A stretch of DNA of 64,000 nt. Source: Clostridia bacterium (GTDB taxonomy: Bacteria; Bacillota; Clostridia; Christensenellales; Borkfalkiaceae). The DNA is taken from assembly GCA_017507045.1 (NCBI GenBank), contig JAFWBP010000007.1:1-64000 (forward strand). Direction: 5' to 3'. This document shows, in pieces, positions 17,443-27,097 of the stretch. Position numbers and translations under genes: made by a program. Positions within the stretch are counted from its first letter, which is position 1; every line of letters starts with the position of its first letter. The notes beneath the pieces are model-generated. The model did no database searches. It was not told the DNA's origin and was given only the letters and a program-made list of their open reading frames with translations.

Positions 17443-18345
17443 TTAAAACTCATTGCGCTCGCTCTTCGTGAGATAGCCGAGGGCAAAGGCGCCGGGGCCT
17501 ACGTGAGAGCCGATGACGGGGCCCATGATCGAAACGAACGGCTCGATACCGAAGCGCTCACGCACGTAATTTGCAAGCTCCTCGCAGGGCGCTTCGTTAT
17601 CGGTATGTACGATGAACACGTAATTAAACGCGGGATCGGGTGCTTCATGCTCGAGCTTTTCTTTGATGAAGGAAATCGCCTTGCGCGCACCCTTCACCTT
17701 GGTAAGCGGAAAGAGTTTCCCCTCTTTATCGAAGGAAAGTATGGGCTTAATATTGAGCATGGTACCCAGCATCGCCTTCGCCGACGAGATCCTGCCGCCT
17801 TTTTTAAGATACGAAAGATCACCCGCTACGATATAATGTTGAATGTGAAGACGAACGCTATTGCAAAGATCATACGCCTCCTGCGCAGATTTCCCCTCGT
17901 TCCTGCACTTAAGAGCGATGCGCACCAACGCGCCCTGCCCCACCGTGGCAGTTAAAGGATCTACGACGTAAACGTTGAACTTCGGATAATCCTTCTTTAC
18001 GTCTGCCGCCGCCTTTGCCGCAACGTCCTTCGTGGGCGAAAGGCCGGAGGAAATGGTGAAGTGAACGACGTCTTCCGCACCCTCCTCTGCAATCTTTAAA
18101 AAATGGCGGTAGTGTGCTTCGTAATTGAGCATTGAGGTGCGCGAAAAAGCGCCGGCGCGAAGCTCGTTATAAAAATCTACGTACTGCTCATACTCGGTAA
18201 AATTATCAAGCCGACTATCGAGCTCCCCGTTTTTTGCTTCCACGGTGAAGGTGAGCGATACGTGTTTGATATCGTTTTCCACGATGAACGCATGATAGAG
18301 ATCACACGTTGAATCAGTTGAAAGCGTAAATTGATAGTTGCCCAT
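17443..18345 (-). CDS. DegV family fatty-acid-binding protein (FakB-like)
   Basis: A 300-residue two-domain DegV fold: STDSTCDL near the N-terminus, SSGLSPTK and GDLSYLKKGGRISSAKAMLGTMLNIKPIL in the middle, and HVGPGAFALGYL at the end (the conserved GxHxGPG). FakB proteins present a bound fatty acid to the kinase FakA for phosphorylation, feeding phospholipid synthesis. A FakA homologue is encoded in this window at 57583-59229, so a working pair is likely. GGAG lies 8-11 nt before the ATG; monocistronic with a TTGCTT-N17-TATAAT promoter. Confidence 0.92.
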   Translation of the reverse strand: MGNYQFTLSTDSTCDLYHAFIVENDIKHVSLTFTVEAKNGELDSRLDNFTEYEQYVDFYNELRAGAFSRTSMLNYEAHYRHFLKIAEEGAEDVVHFTISSGLSPTKDVAAKAAADVKKDYPKFNVYVVDPLTATVGQGALVRIALKCRNEGKSAQEAYDLCNSVRLHIQHYIVAGDLSYLKKGGRISSAKAMLGTMLNIKPILSFDKEGKLFPLTKVKGARKAISFIKEKLEHEAPDPAFNYVFIVHTDNEAPCEELANYVRERFGIEPFVSIMGPVIGSHVGPGAFALGYLTKSERNEF

Positions 18346-18369
18346 TTATTTCTCTCCAAATACTATAGC

Positions 18370-18398
18370 ATTATATCATGTTTTTTTGTGACAAGCAA
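18370..18398 (-). promoter_or_regulatory. Promoter of the degV-family gene
   Basis: On the minus strand, TTGCTT (18398-18393) is 17 bp from TATAAT (18375-18370), with TG extension. Confidence 0.75.
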
Positions 18399-18447
18399 GG
18401 ATTGAACGGCTTTTTTCTGAGATTTCTAAATAATTTTCAAAAACCCC

Positions 18448-18476
18448 TTGAAAAATGTAGCAAACTTCTGTATAAT
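18448..18476 (+). promoter_or_regulatory. Promoter of the phosphohexomutase gene
   Basis: TTGAAA (18448-18453) is 17 bp from TATAAT (18471-18476). Confidence 0.8.
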
Positions 18477-18514
18477 GGTAGTTGGGAATTTGTTTTTTTC
18501 CTATGGAGGAAAGT

Positions 18515-20029
18515 ATGACGAAACAGGATTTTCTTGCGCTGCGCAACGGGACGGACGTTCGCGGCACAGCGCTACCCACAGACGGCAACCCCGTAACCCT
18601 CACGCAGGAAGCGGCAACCAAAATTTCCTCCGCCTTCATGTTTTGGGTAAAGGATAAGCTGAAGCTTGAAAAAGCTACGATCGCCGTAGGGCACGATTCG
18701 CGCCTTTCTGCGAAAGATCTTGCAGCATGGATGACCGAAGGGATCACTGCTTGCGGCGGTAACGTGATCTTAACCGGGCTTTCTTCCACGCCCTCAATGT
18801 TCATGCTACTGCAGGAAAACTTCGGCGCGGATGCATCCGTTATGATCACTGCAAGCCACCTTCCGCGTGATAAGTATGGATTCAAGTTCTTCATCAAAGA
18901 GGGCGGCCTCGAAGGCGGCGACGTTAAGGAGATTTTAGAGCTTGCCGCAGAGCTTCCCGAAAGCGGCACACCCTGCGTACGCGGCAACGTTACGGAAAGA
19001 TCGTACATCGAAACCTACAGCGCAGATCTCGTGGAAAAGGTAAGAAAGGCAACGGGCGAAGCGGAGCCCCTGAAGGGAAAGCGCATTCTCGTGGATGCCG
19101 GCAACGGCGCGGGCGGATTTTACGTAGACCGCGTTCTGAAGCCCTTGGGCGCAGACACGGTAGGCTCGCAATTCCTCGAACCGGATGGAAACTTCCCCAA
19201 TCACATTCCCAACCCCGAGAACAAAGAGGCGATGAAATCCATCTCGGAGGCAGTGAAGAAATACGACGCGGATTTCGGAATCATCTTTGATACGGACGTT
19301 GATCGCGCAGGCGCCGTGGCAAAGGGCGGCGAGGAGATCAACCGCAACCGGCTCATCGCGCTCATCTCCGCGATCCTCCTCGAAGAGAAAAAGGATGGGT
19401 ACATCGTTACCGATTCCGTTACGAGCGATGGGCTCACCTCCTTCATTGAAGGATGCGGCGGCATTCACCACCGCTTTAAACGCGGCTATAAAAACGTGAT
19501 CAACGAATCCAAACGTTTGAACGCGGAAGGAAAATATTCCCCTCTCGCCATTGAAACGAGCGGCCACGCCGCCCTTGCGGAAAATTACTTCCTCGATGAC
19601 GGCGCCTATCTCGTAACCCGGCTTCTGATCGCTTTGGCGAATTCTGCCAAGGCGGGACGCGAGCTTACTGCCCTCATTGAAGAGCTTCCCGAGCCGCTTG
19701 AAGCCGCCGAGGTGCGCCCTTCTTTCGCAGCCGATTGCGATTTCAAGGCACTGGGCGCCGGCATTCTGGCGGATTTTGCAAAATACTCAGAAGCGCAACC
19801 TCACCTTTCAATCGCTCCCGTAAACTACGAGGGCGTGCGCGTAAACTTTGACGAAGCGCACGGCGACGGTTGGGCGCTCGTTCGCATGAGCCTGCACGAG
19901 CCGATTATGCCCATTAACGCGGAATCCAACACCGCGGGCGGTGTGAAGCGCATCCTTAGCGAGCTTTATGAATTTTTGAAACAGTACCCCTTCTTAAATC
20001 TTGCGCCGCTCGTGAAAGCGATCGGCTAA
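18515..20029 (+). CDS. Phosphoglucomutase/phosphomannomutase family enzyme
   Basis: A 504-residue alpha-D-phosphohexomutase. The phosphoserine loop is TASHLP with catalytic S114. The metal loop is DTDVDR (D259, D261, D263). The sugar-specificity loop is ETSGH and the C-terminal phosphate site lies around SNTAGG. It interconverts hexose 1- and 6-phosphates; whether glucose, mannose or glucosamine cannot be settled from motifs. The ATG at 18515 is chosen: GGAGG lies 5 nt upstream, and the longer reading adds 11 unrelated residues. Transketolase follows 87 nt later, suggesting a sugar-phosphate operon. Confidence 0.92.
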   Translation: MTKQDFLALRNGTDVRGTALPTDGNPVTLTQEAATKISSAFMFWVKDKLKLEKATIAVGHDSRLSAKDLAAWMTEGITACGGNVILTGLSSTPSMFMLLQENFGADASVMITASHLPRDKYGFKFFIKEGGLEGGDVKEILELAAELPESGTPCVRGNVTERSYIETYSADLVEKVRKATGEAEPLKGKRILVDAGNGAGGFYVDRVLKPLGADTVGSQFLEPDGNFPNHIPNPENKEAMKSISEAVKKYDADFGIIFDTDVDRAGAVAKGGEEINRNRLIALISAILLEEKKDGYIVTDSVTSDGLTSFIEGCGGIHHRFKRGYKNVINESKRLNAEGKYSPLAIETSGHAALAENYFLDDGAYLVTRLLIALANSAKAGRELTALIEELPEPLEAAEVRPSFAADCDFKALGAGILADFAKYSEAQPHLSIAPVNYEGVRVNFDEAHGDGWALVRMSLHEPIMPINAESNTAGGVKRILSELYEFLKQYPFLNLAPLVKAIG

Positions 20030-20116
20030 TCAAAGCACGAGCACGATCGGCACAAAATAATTTTTTTGGAAACAAGCGCAAAAGCGCAATTCGCTTATAA
20101 AAAAGGAGAATTCATT

Positions 20117-22108
20117 ATGAAACAGACAACCATCAACGCTATCCGCATTCTCTCCGCGGAAGCAATTCAGAAGGCAAACTCCGGCCACCCCGGCCTTCCG
20201 CTCGGCGCCGCACCCATTGCGTACACGCTGTGGCAGAACTTTCTGAAATTCAATAACAACGATCCGAAGTGGGATGATCGCGATCGCTTCATCCTCTCGG
20301 CAGGCCACGGCTCCATGCTCGATTATTCCCTTCTTTATCTCTACGGTTTCGGCCTTGCGAAAGAGGATCTTGAAAACTTCCGCCAGCTTGGCTCCAAAAC
20401 GCCCGGTCACCCCGAATACGGCCACACCGTAGGCGTTGAAACGACGACGGGCCCTCTCGGCCAAGGCATTGCAAACGCCGTTGGTATGGCGGTGGCGGAA
20501 GCGCATCTTGCCGCTAAATTCAACCGCGAAGGGTTCCCCGTAGTTGATCACTACACCTATGCGATCGTTGGCGACGGCTGCCTTGAAGAGGGCATCTCCT
20601 ACGAGGCTTGCTCCTTTGCCGGCACCCACGAGCTCGGCAAACTTATCGTCTTCTACGATGATAACGATATCACCATTGAAGGCAATACCGATATCACCTT
20701 CAAAGAGAATGTTACCGCGCGCTTCAAGGCGCAGAATTGGCAGGTTCTCCACGTTGACCTCGTTGCCAAGCCCGATAACGTGACGGCGATCGCCGGCGCG
20801 ATCCGCGTGGCAAAGCTGGAAACGAAGAAGCCCACCCTCATCGTATGCAAGACGAAGATCGGCTACGGCACCCCTCTCGAGGGCAGCCACAAGTGCCACG
20901 GCTCTCCGCTCGGCGTGGAAAACCTTCAAAAGACGAAAGAAAAGCTCGGCTGGCCCTGCACGGAGGCATTTGAAGTTCCCGAAGAAGTGCTTAAGCACAC
21001 CGCCAAGGCAGGCATGCGCGGCGCAGAGATGGAAAACGAATGGAAGGCGATGTTCGAGGAATACGAAAAGGCTTACCCTGAACTTGCCGAGGAATACAAG
21101 AAGGCGATGGCAGGTGAGATCGTTGACCTTGCAAGCGTAGAAGACCTCTTCAAGTTCGAAAAGCCGATGGCAACCCGCCAGACCTCCGCCGTGGTGCTCA
21201 ACAAAGTTGCAGCGCTCGTTCCCTCTCTCATGGGCGGCTCTGCCGACCTTGCTCCCTCCAATCTCTCCGACATGAAGAACACCGACGCGATCACATACGG
21301 CGACTTCCAGCCCGGTAGCTACGAGGGTAGAAATATGCACTTCGGCATTCGCGAGCACGCAATGGCGGCGATTGCAAACGGTATGCAGCTCCACGGCGGA
21401 ATTCACGCATACTGCTCCACCTTCTTCATCTTCTCAGATTACTGCAAGCACGCAATGCGCCTCTCCGCGCTCATGAACATCCCCGTCGTTTATATCCTCA
21501 CGCACGATTCGATCGGCGTTGGTGAAGACGGCCCCACCCATGAGCCTGTAGAGCAGCTCATTGCGCTCCGCTCCATTCCCAACATGAAGGTTTACCGCCC
21601 TGCAGACGGCAAAGAGACTGCCGCAGCGTGGATCTCCGCGCTCACGGGCACGGCCCCCACCGCGCTGGTACTCACCCGCCAAAATCTGCCCCAGTACGCT
21701 AATAGCGGACTTGAAGCGCTCAAGGGCGGCTACGTTCTCGAGGACTGCGAGGGTACGCCCGATGTCCTTCTCATTGCGAGCGGCTCGGAAGTTGAGCAAT
21801 GCGTTGGTGCAAAGGCAGGGCTCGCCAAAGAGGGAATCAACGCGCGCGTTATCTCCATGCCTTGCTTCGAAGAGTTCGAAAAACAGACGGCAGAATATAA
21901 GGAGAGCGTGATGCCCGCCGCCGTTAAGGCAAGGGTGTGCGTGGAGGCAGGCAGCCCCTACAGCTGGTATAAGTATGCAGGCGATAAGGGCGAAATCATC
22001 GCGATGTCCACCTTCGGCGCGAGCGGCCCTGCTCCCCTTCTCTTCAAGCAATTCGGCTTCACGGTTGAAAACGTTGTTGAAAAGGCAAAAATCAGCCTCG
22101 CAAAATAA
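20117..22108 (+). CDS. tkt: Transketolase
   Basis: A full-length 663-residue transketolase. Thiamine diphosphate motif GDGCLEEGISYEA...DDNDITIEG; substrate histidines in NSGHPGLPLGAAP, SAGHGSMLDY and the GPLGQGIANAVG loop; second domain FGIREHAMAAIANGMQLHGG; and THDSIGVGEDGPTHEPVEQ. It transfers two-carbon ketol units in the non-oxidative pentose phosphate pathway. AAGGAG lies 9 nt before the ATG. It is downstream of the phosphohexomutase with no terminator between, so probably the second gene of that operon. Confidence 0.97.
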   Translation: MKQTTINAIRILSAEAIQKANSGHPGLPLGAAPIAYTLWQNFLKFNNNDPKWDDRDRFILSAGHGSMLDYSLLYLYGFGLAKEDLENFRQLGSKTPGHPEYGHTVGVETTTGPLGQGIANAVGMAVAEAHLAAKFNREGFPVVDHYTYAIVGDGCLEEGISYEACSFAGTHELGKLIVFYDDNDITIEGNTDITFKENVTARFKAQNWQVLHVDLVAKPDNVTAIAGAIRVAKLETKKPTLIVCKTKIGYGTPLEGSHKCHGSPLGVENLQKTKEKLGWPCTEAFEVPEEVLKHTAKAGMRGAEMENEWKAMFEEYEKAYPELAEEYKKAMAGEIVDLASVEDLFKFEKPMATRQTSAVVLNKVAALVPSLMGGSADLAPSNLSDMKNTDAITYGDFQPGSYEGRNMHFGIREHAMAAIANGMQLHGGIHAYCSTFFIFSDYCKHAMRLSALMNIPVVYILTHDSIGVGEDGPTHEPVEQLIALRSIPNMKVYRPADGKETAAAWISALTGTAPTALVLTRQNLPQYANSGLEALKGGYVLEDCEGTPDVLLIASGSEVEQCVGAKAGLAKEGINARVISMPCFEEFEKQTAEYKESVMPAAVKARVCVEAGSPYSWYKYAGDKGEIIAMSTFGASGPAPLLFKQFGFTVENVVEKAKISLAK

Positions 22109-22116
22109 AAACGTTT

Positions 22117-22144
22117 AACGGGCGCGCTGCACGGCGCGCCCGTT
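22117..22144 (+). terminator. Strong stem-loop after transketolase
   Basis: An 11-bp GC-rich stem AACGGGCGCGC / GCGCGCCCGTT with a 6-nt loop, 8 nt past the stop. It lacks a T run on the plus strand, so attenuation or 3'-end protection is as likely as termination. Confidence 0.55.
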
Positions 22145-22159
22145 ACAAACTTTCACGAT

Positions 22160-22939
22160 ATGCCTACGAAATATCCCATTATCTTGGTGCACGGCATCGC
22201 CATTAAGGAGTTCAAGGTTGTGAAATCCTTTGGCCGCATCGGCAAGAAGCTTGAAGAGGCGGGGCATTGCGTGTACGCCTCCGATACGGATGGCTTCGGC
22301 ACCATAGAGCACAACGCCGAACAGCTCAAGGCGCAAATTGAGCGCATACTTGAAAAAGAGCACGCAGAAAAGGTGAATATCCTCGCGCATTCCAAGGGCG
22401 GGCTGGATTCAAAATATATGATCAGCCGCCTCGGCATGGAAGATCGCGTGGCTTCTCTTACAACGCTTTCTACACCGCACAGAGGTTCCAAGCTTGCGAC
22501 ATGGATATTCCATATGCCGCGTTGGATCTCAAAATTCATTGCATTTTGGGTGAACCTTTGGTATCGGATCTTCGGCGATCGTAAGCCGGATGCGCTCACC
22601 GTATGCAAACAGCTGCAAGCAACGCCGAACGATGATATCGATGGTCTCACCGTTCCCGATTCGATTTTTTGCCAAAGCTTTTCGGGAACGATGAATCGCA
22701 GTCGCGATGATTTCCTCATGAGCATACCCTTTCTCTTCACTCGCCGCCTGGAAAAAGCGCCTTCGGATGGCCTCGTTGCCGTGGAATCAACAAAATTCGG
22801 AAATTATCGGGGAGACTGTATCGAAGGTCCGCTCTCGCACACCGAAATGGTGGGCTACGCTCTCCGCAAGAAAAAGCGTGAGCGTGTGTATGCATTTTAT
22901 CTCGATCTTGCCGAACAGCTCGCCCAAATGGGACTTTAA
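22160..22939 (+). CDS. Alpha/beta-hydrolase of the triacylglycerol lipase/esterase type
   Basis: A 259-residue cytoplasmic hydrolase. VHGIAIKE is the oxyanion-hole strand, AHSKGG holds the nucleophile S78, and the likely acid and base lie in SDGLVAVES and LSHTEMVG. STPHRGS after the nucleophile is typical of the lipase class related to LipA. It has no signal peptide, so substrates are intracellular, such as acylglycerols. The start at 22160 has no clear ribosome site and is 16 nt after a strong stem-loop, so translation may be weak or coupled to tkt. The nitroreductase gene follows 21 nt after the stop. Confidence 0.85.
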   Translation: MPTKYPIILVHGIAIKEFKVVKSFGRIGKKLEEAGHCVYASDTDGFGTIEHNAEQLKAQIERILEKEHAEKVNILAHSKGGLDSKYMISRLGMEDRVASLTTLSTPHRGSKLATWIFHMPRWISKFIAFWVNLWYRIFGDRKPDALTVCKQLQATPNDDIDGLTVPDSIFCQSFSGTMNRSRDDFLMSIPFLFTRRLEKAPSDGLVAVESTKFGNYRGDCIEGPLSHTEMVGYALRKKKRERVYAFYLDLAEQLAQMGL

Positions 22940-22960
22940 TGATATATTTAGGAGGTTATT

Positions 22961-23503
22961 ATGAATTTACAAGACATCGAAAATCTCTACTTGAAACGCC
23001 AAAGCTGCCGCTCTTATGCAGACACGGTAGTGCCCGAAAAGCTCGTGCGCGAAATTTGCCGCGTGGCGCTTCTTGCGCCTTCCGCCGTGAACGCACAGCC
23101 TTGGCAGTTGATTGCCGTAAGCGGTGATAAAGCGGCTGAAGTTGCAACGTGCGTGCAGCGGCTGGGCATGAATAAGTTTGCCGCGAAGGTTTCAACCTTT
23201 GTTGTGGTTGCCGAGGGAAAGGGAAACCTTATGATGAAGATCGGATCCATCTTTAAAGAAAACGAATTCATTAAGAACGATTTGGGCATTTTAACCGCGC
23301 ACCTCGTGCTCGCGGCGGAAGCGGCGGGCCTCAGCTCCTGCATTATAGGTTGGCGCGATGAAGAAAAGCTCCGCACGCTATTAGGGCTTGATAAGAACGT
23401 GCGAATCCCTATAGTGGTGGCGCTGGGCTATCCTGAGGAGGGCTACTCCATCCTCAAAAAGAAGCGCAAGCCGCTTGACGAAGTATTCACCTTGATTAAA
23501 TAA
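22961..23503 (+). CDS. Nitroreductase family FMN oxidoreductase
   Basis: A 180-residue member of the short nitroreductase group. The FMN phosphate site is in KRQSCRSYADTVV (near residue 16) and APSAVNAQPW, with the glycine-rich AAEAAGLSSCIIGWRDEE and IPIVVALGYPEE near the end. Natural substrates of this group (flavins, quinones, NAD(P)H-linked reductions) are varied and not readable here. An excellent ribosome site AGGAGG precedes the ATG. Likely co-transcribed with the upstream hydrolase and closed by its own terminator. Confidence 0.9.
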   Translation: MNLQDIENLYLKRQSCRSYADTVVPEKLVREICRVALLAPSAVNAQPWQLIAVSGDKAAEVATCVQRLGMNKFAAKVSTFVVVAEGKGNLMMKIGSIFKENEFIKNDLGILTAHLVLAAEAAGLSSCIIGWRDEEKLRTLLGLDKNVRIPIVVALGYPEEGYSILKKKRKPLDEVFTLIK

Positions 23504-23516
23504 CCGCACCTGAAAA

Positions 23517-23540
23517 CCGCCTTTCACCGGGCGGCTTTTT
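23517..23540 (+). terminator. Terminator of the nitroreductase gene
   Basis: A stem CCGCC-N8-GGCGG followed by CTTTTT. Confidence 0.8.
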
Positions 23541-23587
23541 CATTCTCTTTGATTAAAGAAGGTATCATGATAAGTACTGCGAAACGG

Positions 23588-23616
23588 TTGCGTTTTGGTG
23601 AAAAGAGGTGTATAAT
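23588..23616 (+). promoter_or_regulatory. Promoter of the M18 aminopeptidase gene
   Basis: TTGCGT (23588-23593) is 17 bp from TATAAT (23611-23616). The predicted start near 23623 gives a leader of only about 10-16 nt with no Shine-Dalgarno. Confidence 0.75.
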
Positions 23617-23632
23617 AAAACAAAAAACGGAT

Positions 23633-24886
23633 ATGCTTATGAACGGACTTATCAATTTTCTTAATACTTCTTATACCGCCTACCAGGCAGTGGAAAATGC
23701 CGCCGCCTATCTCAAATCGAATGGATTTGAAGAGCTTTTCGAAAGCGAACCTTGGCAACTTCTTGAGGGTGGAAAGTACTTCGTGACGAGAAACGGCGGG
23801 AGCATGATCGCGTTCCGCTATTCGAAAGAGGGCGCGTACAAGGTGATCGCTTCGCACACCGATCCTCCCTGCCTCAAACTCAAGGAGCACGCGGCACTTT
23901 CCGATAACACCTTTACGCGCCTCAACACCGAGCCGTACGGCGGCGGACTTTGGTATACCTTTTTCGATCGCCCCTTAAAGCTTGCAGGGCGCATCGTACG
24001 CGAAGAAGAAGGTAAACTCGTTTCTAAAAATTACGTGAGCGAATTTTGCGTTGTGCTCCCCTCCCTCGCAATTCACCAAAATCGTGAGGCGAACGAGAAA
24101 TTTGCACCCAATCTGCAAACGGAGCTTCCCCTCCTTGCGCTTGGCAAGCACGATTTCGACGAGATACTCGGCGGTGCAACTGCATATGATCTTTTCGCCG
24201 TTCCTGACGTGGCCCCTTTTGCGAGCGGTACTTGCGGAGATCTGCTTTCCTCGCCGCGCATTGACAACCTCACGAGTGTTTTTTGCTCTATCTACTCACT
24301 TGCCTTCGCTAACGCTACGAACGGCACTCTGCTTGCCGCCTGCCTCGAGGCGGAGGAGATCGGTAGCCGCACCCGTGGCGGCGCCGGCAGCGACTTCCTT
24401 CAAACGGTGCTCGAACGTATCGCACAGCAGCAAGGACGCACTTTGGAGGAACTTGCACGCGCCTACGCCAGCTCGATGCTCATTTCGCTGGATAACGCGC
24501 ATTCCCTGCACCCCAACCATCCGGAAAAGTGCGATCTTACCAACCGAGCCGTAATGGGTGGCGGCATCGTAATCAAGGGCCACGCCGGCGGCGCGTACAC
24601 GACGGATGGCATGACATCTGCGATCGTTAAAAAGATCTTCGCGCGCGCAGGCGTGAAATATCAAACCTTCTACAACCGTTCTGACGTGCGCAGCGGTTCT
24701 ACCCTCGGCGCAATTGCCATAGGGCATGTCTCAATGATGGCAGTTGATTTGGGGCTTGCACAGCTTGCAATGCACTCCGCCGTAGAAACAATGGCCAAGA
24801 GCGATTATATAGAACTTGAAAAGGCGCTTATCGCTTTCTATGAAAGCAAGATTGCCGTTTGCGGCGATAGCGTTACCGTGGAATAA
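23633..24886 (+). CDS. M18 family aminopeptidase
   Basis: A 417-residue zinc peptidase. Metal and catalytic motifs: ASHTDPPCLKLK, the bridging Asp in RIDNLTSVF, the general-base pair in LEAEEIGS, DNAHSLHPNHPEKCD, and the C-terminal IAIGHVSMMAVDLGLAQLAMHS. M18 enzymes form tetrahedral dodecamers that clip acidic or neutral N-terminal residues from peptides in the cytosol. ATGs at 23633 and 23639 are both possible; family alignment (NFLNTSYTAYQAVENA) favours one of these over the in-frame start at 23549, which lies upstream of the promoter. Confidence 0.93.
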   Translation: MLMNGLINFLNTSYTAYQAVENAAAYLKSNGFEELFESEPWQLLEGGKYFVTRNGGSMIAFRYSKEGAYKVIASHTDPPCLKLKEHAALSDNTFTRLNTEPYGGGLWYTFFDRPLKLAGRIVREEEGKLVSKNYVSEFCVVLPSLAIHQNREANEKFAPNLQTELPLLALGKHDFDEILGGATAYDLFAVPDVAPFASGTCGDLLSSPRIDNLTSVFCSIYSLAFANATNGTLLAACLEAEEIGSRTRGGAGSDFLQTVLERIAQQQGRTLEELARAYASSMLISLDNAHSLHPNHPEKCDLTNRAVMGGGIVIKGHAGGAYTTDGMTSAIVKKIFARAGVKYQTFYNRSDVRSGSTLGAIAIGHVSMMAVDLGLAQLAMHSAVETMAKSDYIELEKALIAFYESKIAVCGDSVTVE

Positions 24887-25044
24887 ACCGCTCCCCACCT
24901 TATGAATACTACCGCGATAGGCAAAAAAAGCCGCCGTGCATAGGGTGATGCTCTTCGCGAAGAATTTGGAAAAACCACGAAGTGCGCGCATCGCATTTGA
25001 CCGGTCATATCCTTTATAACAAAAGCCCAAACTCTTATTACAAA

Positions 25045-25096
25045 AAGAAAGAGAGAACAAATCGGTTGAACGCCGAAATGCCCTCTCTTTTTTCTT
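25045..25096 (-). terminator. Probable terminator of the ABC exporter operon
   Basis: On the minus strand, AGAGAG pairs with CTCTCT across an inner CGG/CCG stem, followed by TTCTTTTT, 40 nt after the stop at 25136. The rest of the 24887-25135 gap shows nothing clear. Confidence 0.6.
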
Positions 25097-25135
25097 GGTT
25101 GAATGAAATCTTGAAATTTCTTTTGCAAGATAATA

Positions 25136-27097
25136 TTACTCTAATTCAAACGCACCGGTATAGAGCTGATAATATTTGCCCTTCATATCAATAAGCTGTT
25201 CGTGCGTGCCGCGCTCGATGATTCTGCCCTTCTCCAAAACCATAATCACGTTAGAATTCTTAACGGTGGAAAGGCGATGCGCGATAACGAATACCGTTCT
25301 GCCCTCCATAAGCTTATCCATACCCCGTTGCACGATCGCTTCGGTGCGGGTATCTATGGAGCTCGTTGCTTCATCCAAGATCATGACGGGCGGATCGGCA
25401 ACGGCGGCACGGGCGATGGAAAGAAGCTGGCGCTGCCCTTGCGAAAGGTTTGCACCGTTCTGATGCAGCATCGTGTTGTATCCCTCGGGAAGGCGGGTGA
25501 TGAAATCATCTGCCCCTGCAAGGCGCGCTGCGGCAATACATTCCTCATCCGTTGCATCCAGCTTTCCGTAACGGATGTTATCCATTACGGTGCCCGTGAA
25601 GAGGTTGGTATCCTGCAACACCATGCCGATTGCCTTTCTCAGTTCGCCCTTCTTGATCTTGTTTACGTTGATTCCGTCGTAGCGGATCTTGCCATCGGCA
25701 ATATCGTAGAATCGAGTGAGGAGGTTGGTGATCGTCGTCTTCCCGGCACCCGTTGCGCCCACAAAGGCAACTTTTTCGCCGGGGCGGGCATAGAGGCTGA
25801 TATCGTGCAGAACGATCTTCTCCGGTGTGTAGCCGAAATCCACTTCGTACATACGTATATCGCCCTCAAGCTTCGTATAGGTGACGGTTCCATCCGCATG
25901 CGGGTGCTTCCACGCCCAAACGCCCGTGCGCGTTGCACTTTCGGTGAGCGTTCCATCGCTTTGTTCCGTAGCGTTCACGAGCGTGACGTAACCTTCGTCC
26001 GCCTCCGATTTTTCATCAATAAGCGCGAAGAGACGCGCCGCACCTGCCATACCCATGACTACGGAGTTGACCTGGTTGGAAACCTGATTGATGTTGTTGC
26101 AGAATTGACGCGTCATCTGCAAAAACGCTACGATAAGCGCCACGTTGAATACGTTTGCGACCGCTCCCGCCGCAACGCCGATGCTAATGTTTGCTATGTT
26201 TCCAAGCTCAATAAAGATACTGCCCACGAGAGCAATAATCACGTAGAGAATGTGCCCGATATTGCCGAGAATGGGCATGAGCATATTTGCATAGCGATTG
26301 GCGCGGTTGGATTGATCGCAGAGGTAATCGTTGACCTTATCGAAATCCGCCTTTGCAGCCTCTTCGTGGCAGAAAACTTTCACGACCTTTTGGCCGTTCA
26401 TCATCTCTTCGATGAAGCCCTCCGTTTTTGCCATGGCGCGCTGTTGGCCGAGGAAATATTTTCCTGCACCGCCGCCCACCTCCTTCGTTACGAACAGAAT
26501 GGCGACCACGCCAACGAGCACGACGAGGGTGAGCCACACGCTGTACCAGAGCATGATAAACAGCAACGTGAGAATCATGATTCCCGAAGAAAGTATCTGC
26601 GGAAGCGATTGGGAAATGAGCTGACGGAGCGTATCGATATCGTTCGTATAATAGCTCATGATATCCCCGTGGGTGTTGGTATCGAAGTAGCGAATGGGCA
26701 GCTCCTGCATGCCGTTGAACATCTTTTGGCGCATCTTCTTGAGATACCCTTGCGAAATCACCGCCATGATCTGGTGGGAAACGGATGTGGAAAGAAGAGA
26801 GAGCACATATAGCCCGATCAGCGTGAGCATATAGCGCGTGATCTCTCCGCCCACATCTGCCCAGCCGAGCGAGTTTTCAAAAGCGCCGCCGATGACGGTG
26901 AAAACACGCTCCATAAAGATGGAGGGCAGCGAGCTTACAACGGCATTGAAAATGATGCAGAAAACAATCACGGAAAGGCCCTTGGGATAATAGTGGAAGA
27001 AGGATTTGATAACCCTCTTTACCATTCCCTTTGGCCTGGGTGCATTGGGTGCAAATGCGCGTCCTCCGCGCGCGGAACGAGGCATCATCTTAGGCAT
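25136..27097 (-). CDS. ABC exporter half-transporter, canonical ATP site
   Basis: A 653-residue type IV exporter subunit: six transmembrane helices (~30-340), then an ATPase with Walker A GATGAGKTT, signature NLSQGQRQLLSIARA, and Walker B VMILDEATSSID with the catalytic glutamate. It has an extra insert between the membrane and ATPase domains (~380-425). Its partner directly upstream has degenerate residues, so the two should form a heterodimeric multidrug or lipid exporter of the LmrCD/TM287-288 kind. The ATG at 27097 overlaps the partner's 3' end by 8 nt and has GGAGG 8 nt upstream; the GTG at 27106 is too close to that site. Confidence 0.93.
   Translation of the reverse strand: MPKMMPRSARGGRAFAPNAPRPKGMVKRVIKSFFHYYPKGLSVIVFCIIFNAVVSSLPSIFMERVFTVIGGAFENSLGWADVGGEITRYMLTLIGLYVLSLLSTSVSHQIMAVISQGYLKKMRQKMFNGMQELPIRYFDTNTHGDIMSYYTNDIDTLRQLISQSLPQILSSGIMILTLLFIMLWYSVWLTLVVLVGVVAILFVTKEVGGGAGKYFLGQQRAMAKTEGFIEEMMNGQKVVKVFCHEEAAKADFDKVNDYLCDQSNRANRYANMLMPILGNIGHILYVIIALVGSIFIELGNIANISIGVAAGAVANVFNVALIVAFLQMTRQFCNNINQVSNQVNSVVMGMAGAARLFALIDEKSEADEGYVTLVNATEQSDGTLTESATRTGVWAWKHPHADGTVTYTKLEGDIRMYEVDFGYTPEKIVLHDISLYARPGEKVAFVGATGAGKTTITNLLTRFYDIADGKIRYDGINVNKIKKGELRKAIGMVLQDTNLFTGTVMDNIRYGKLDATDEECIAAARLAGADDFITRLPEGYNTMLHQNGANLSQGQRQLLSIARAAVADPPVMILDEATSSIDTRTEAIVQRGMDKLMEGRTVFVIAHRLSTVKNSNVIMVLEKGRIIERGTHEQLIDMKGKYYQLYTGAFELE

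Noticed and set aside
25202..26812. 536-codon plus-strand ORF
   Set aside because: Antisense to the ABC exporter subunit, with no start signals and histidine/arginine-rich shadow composition.
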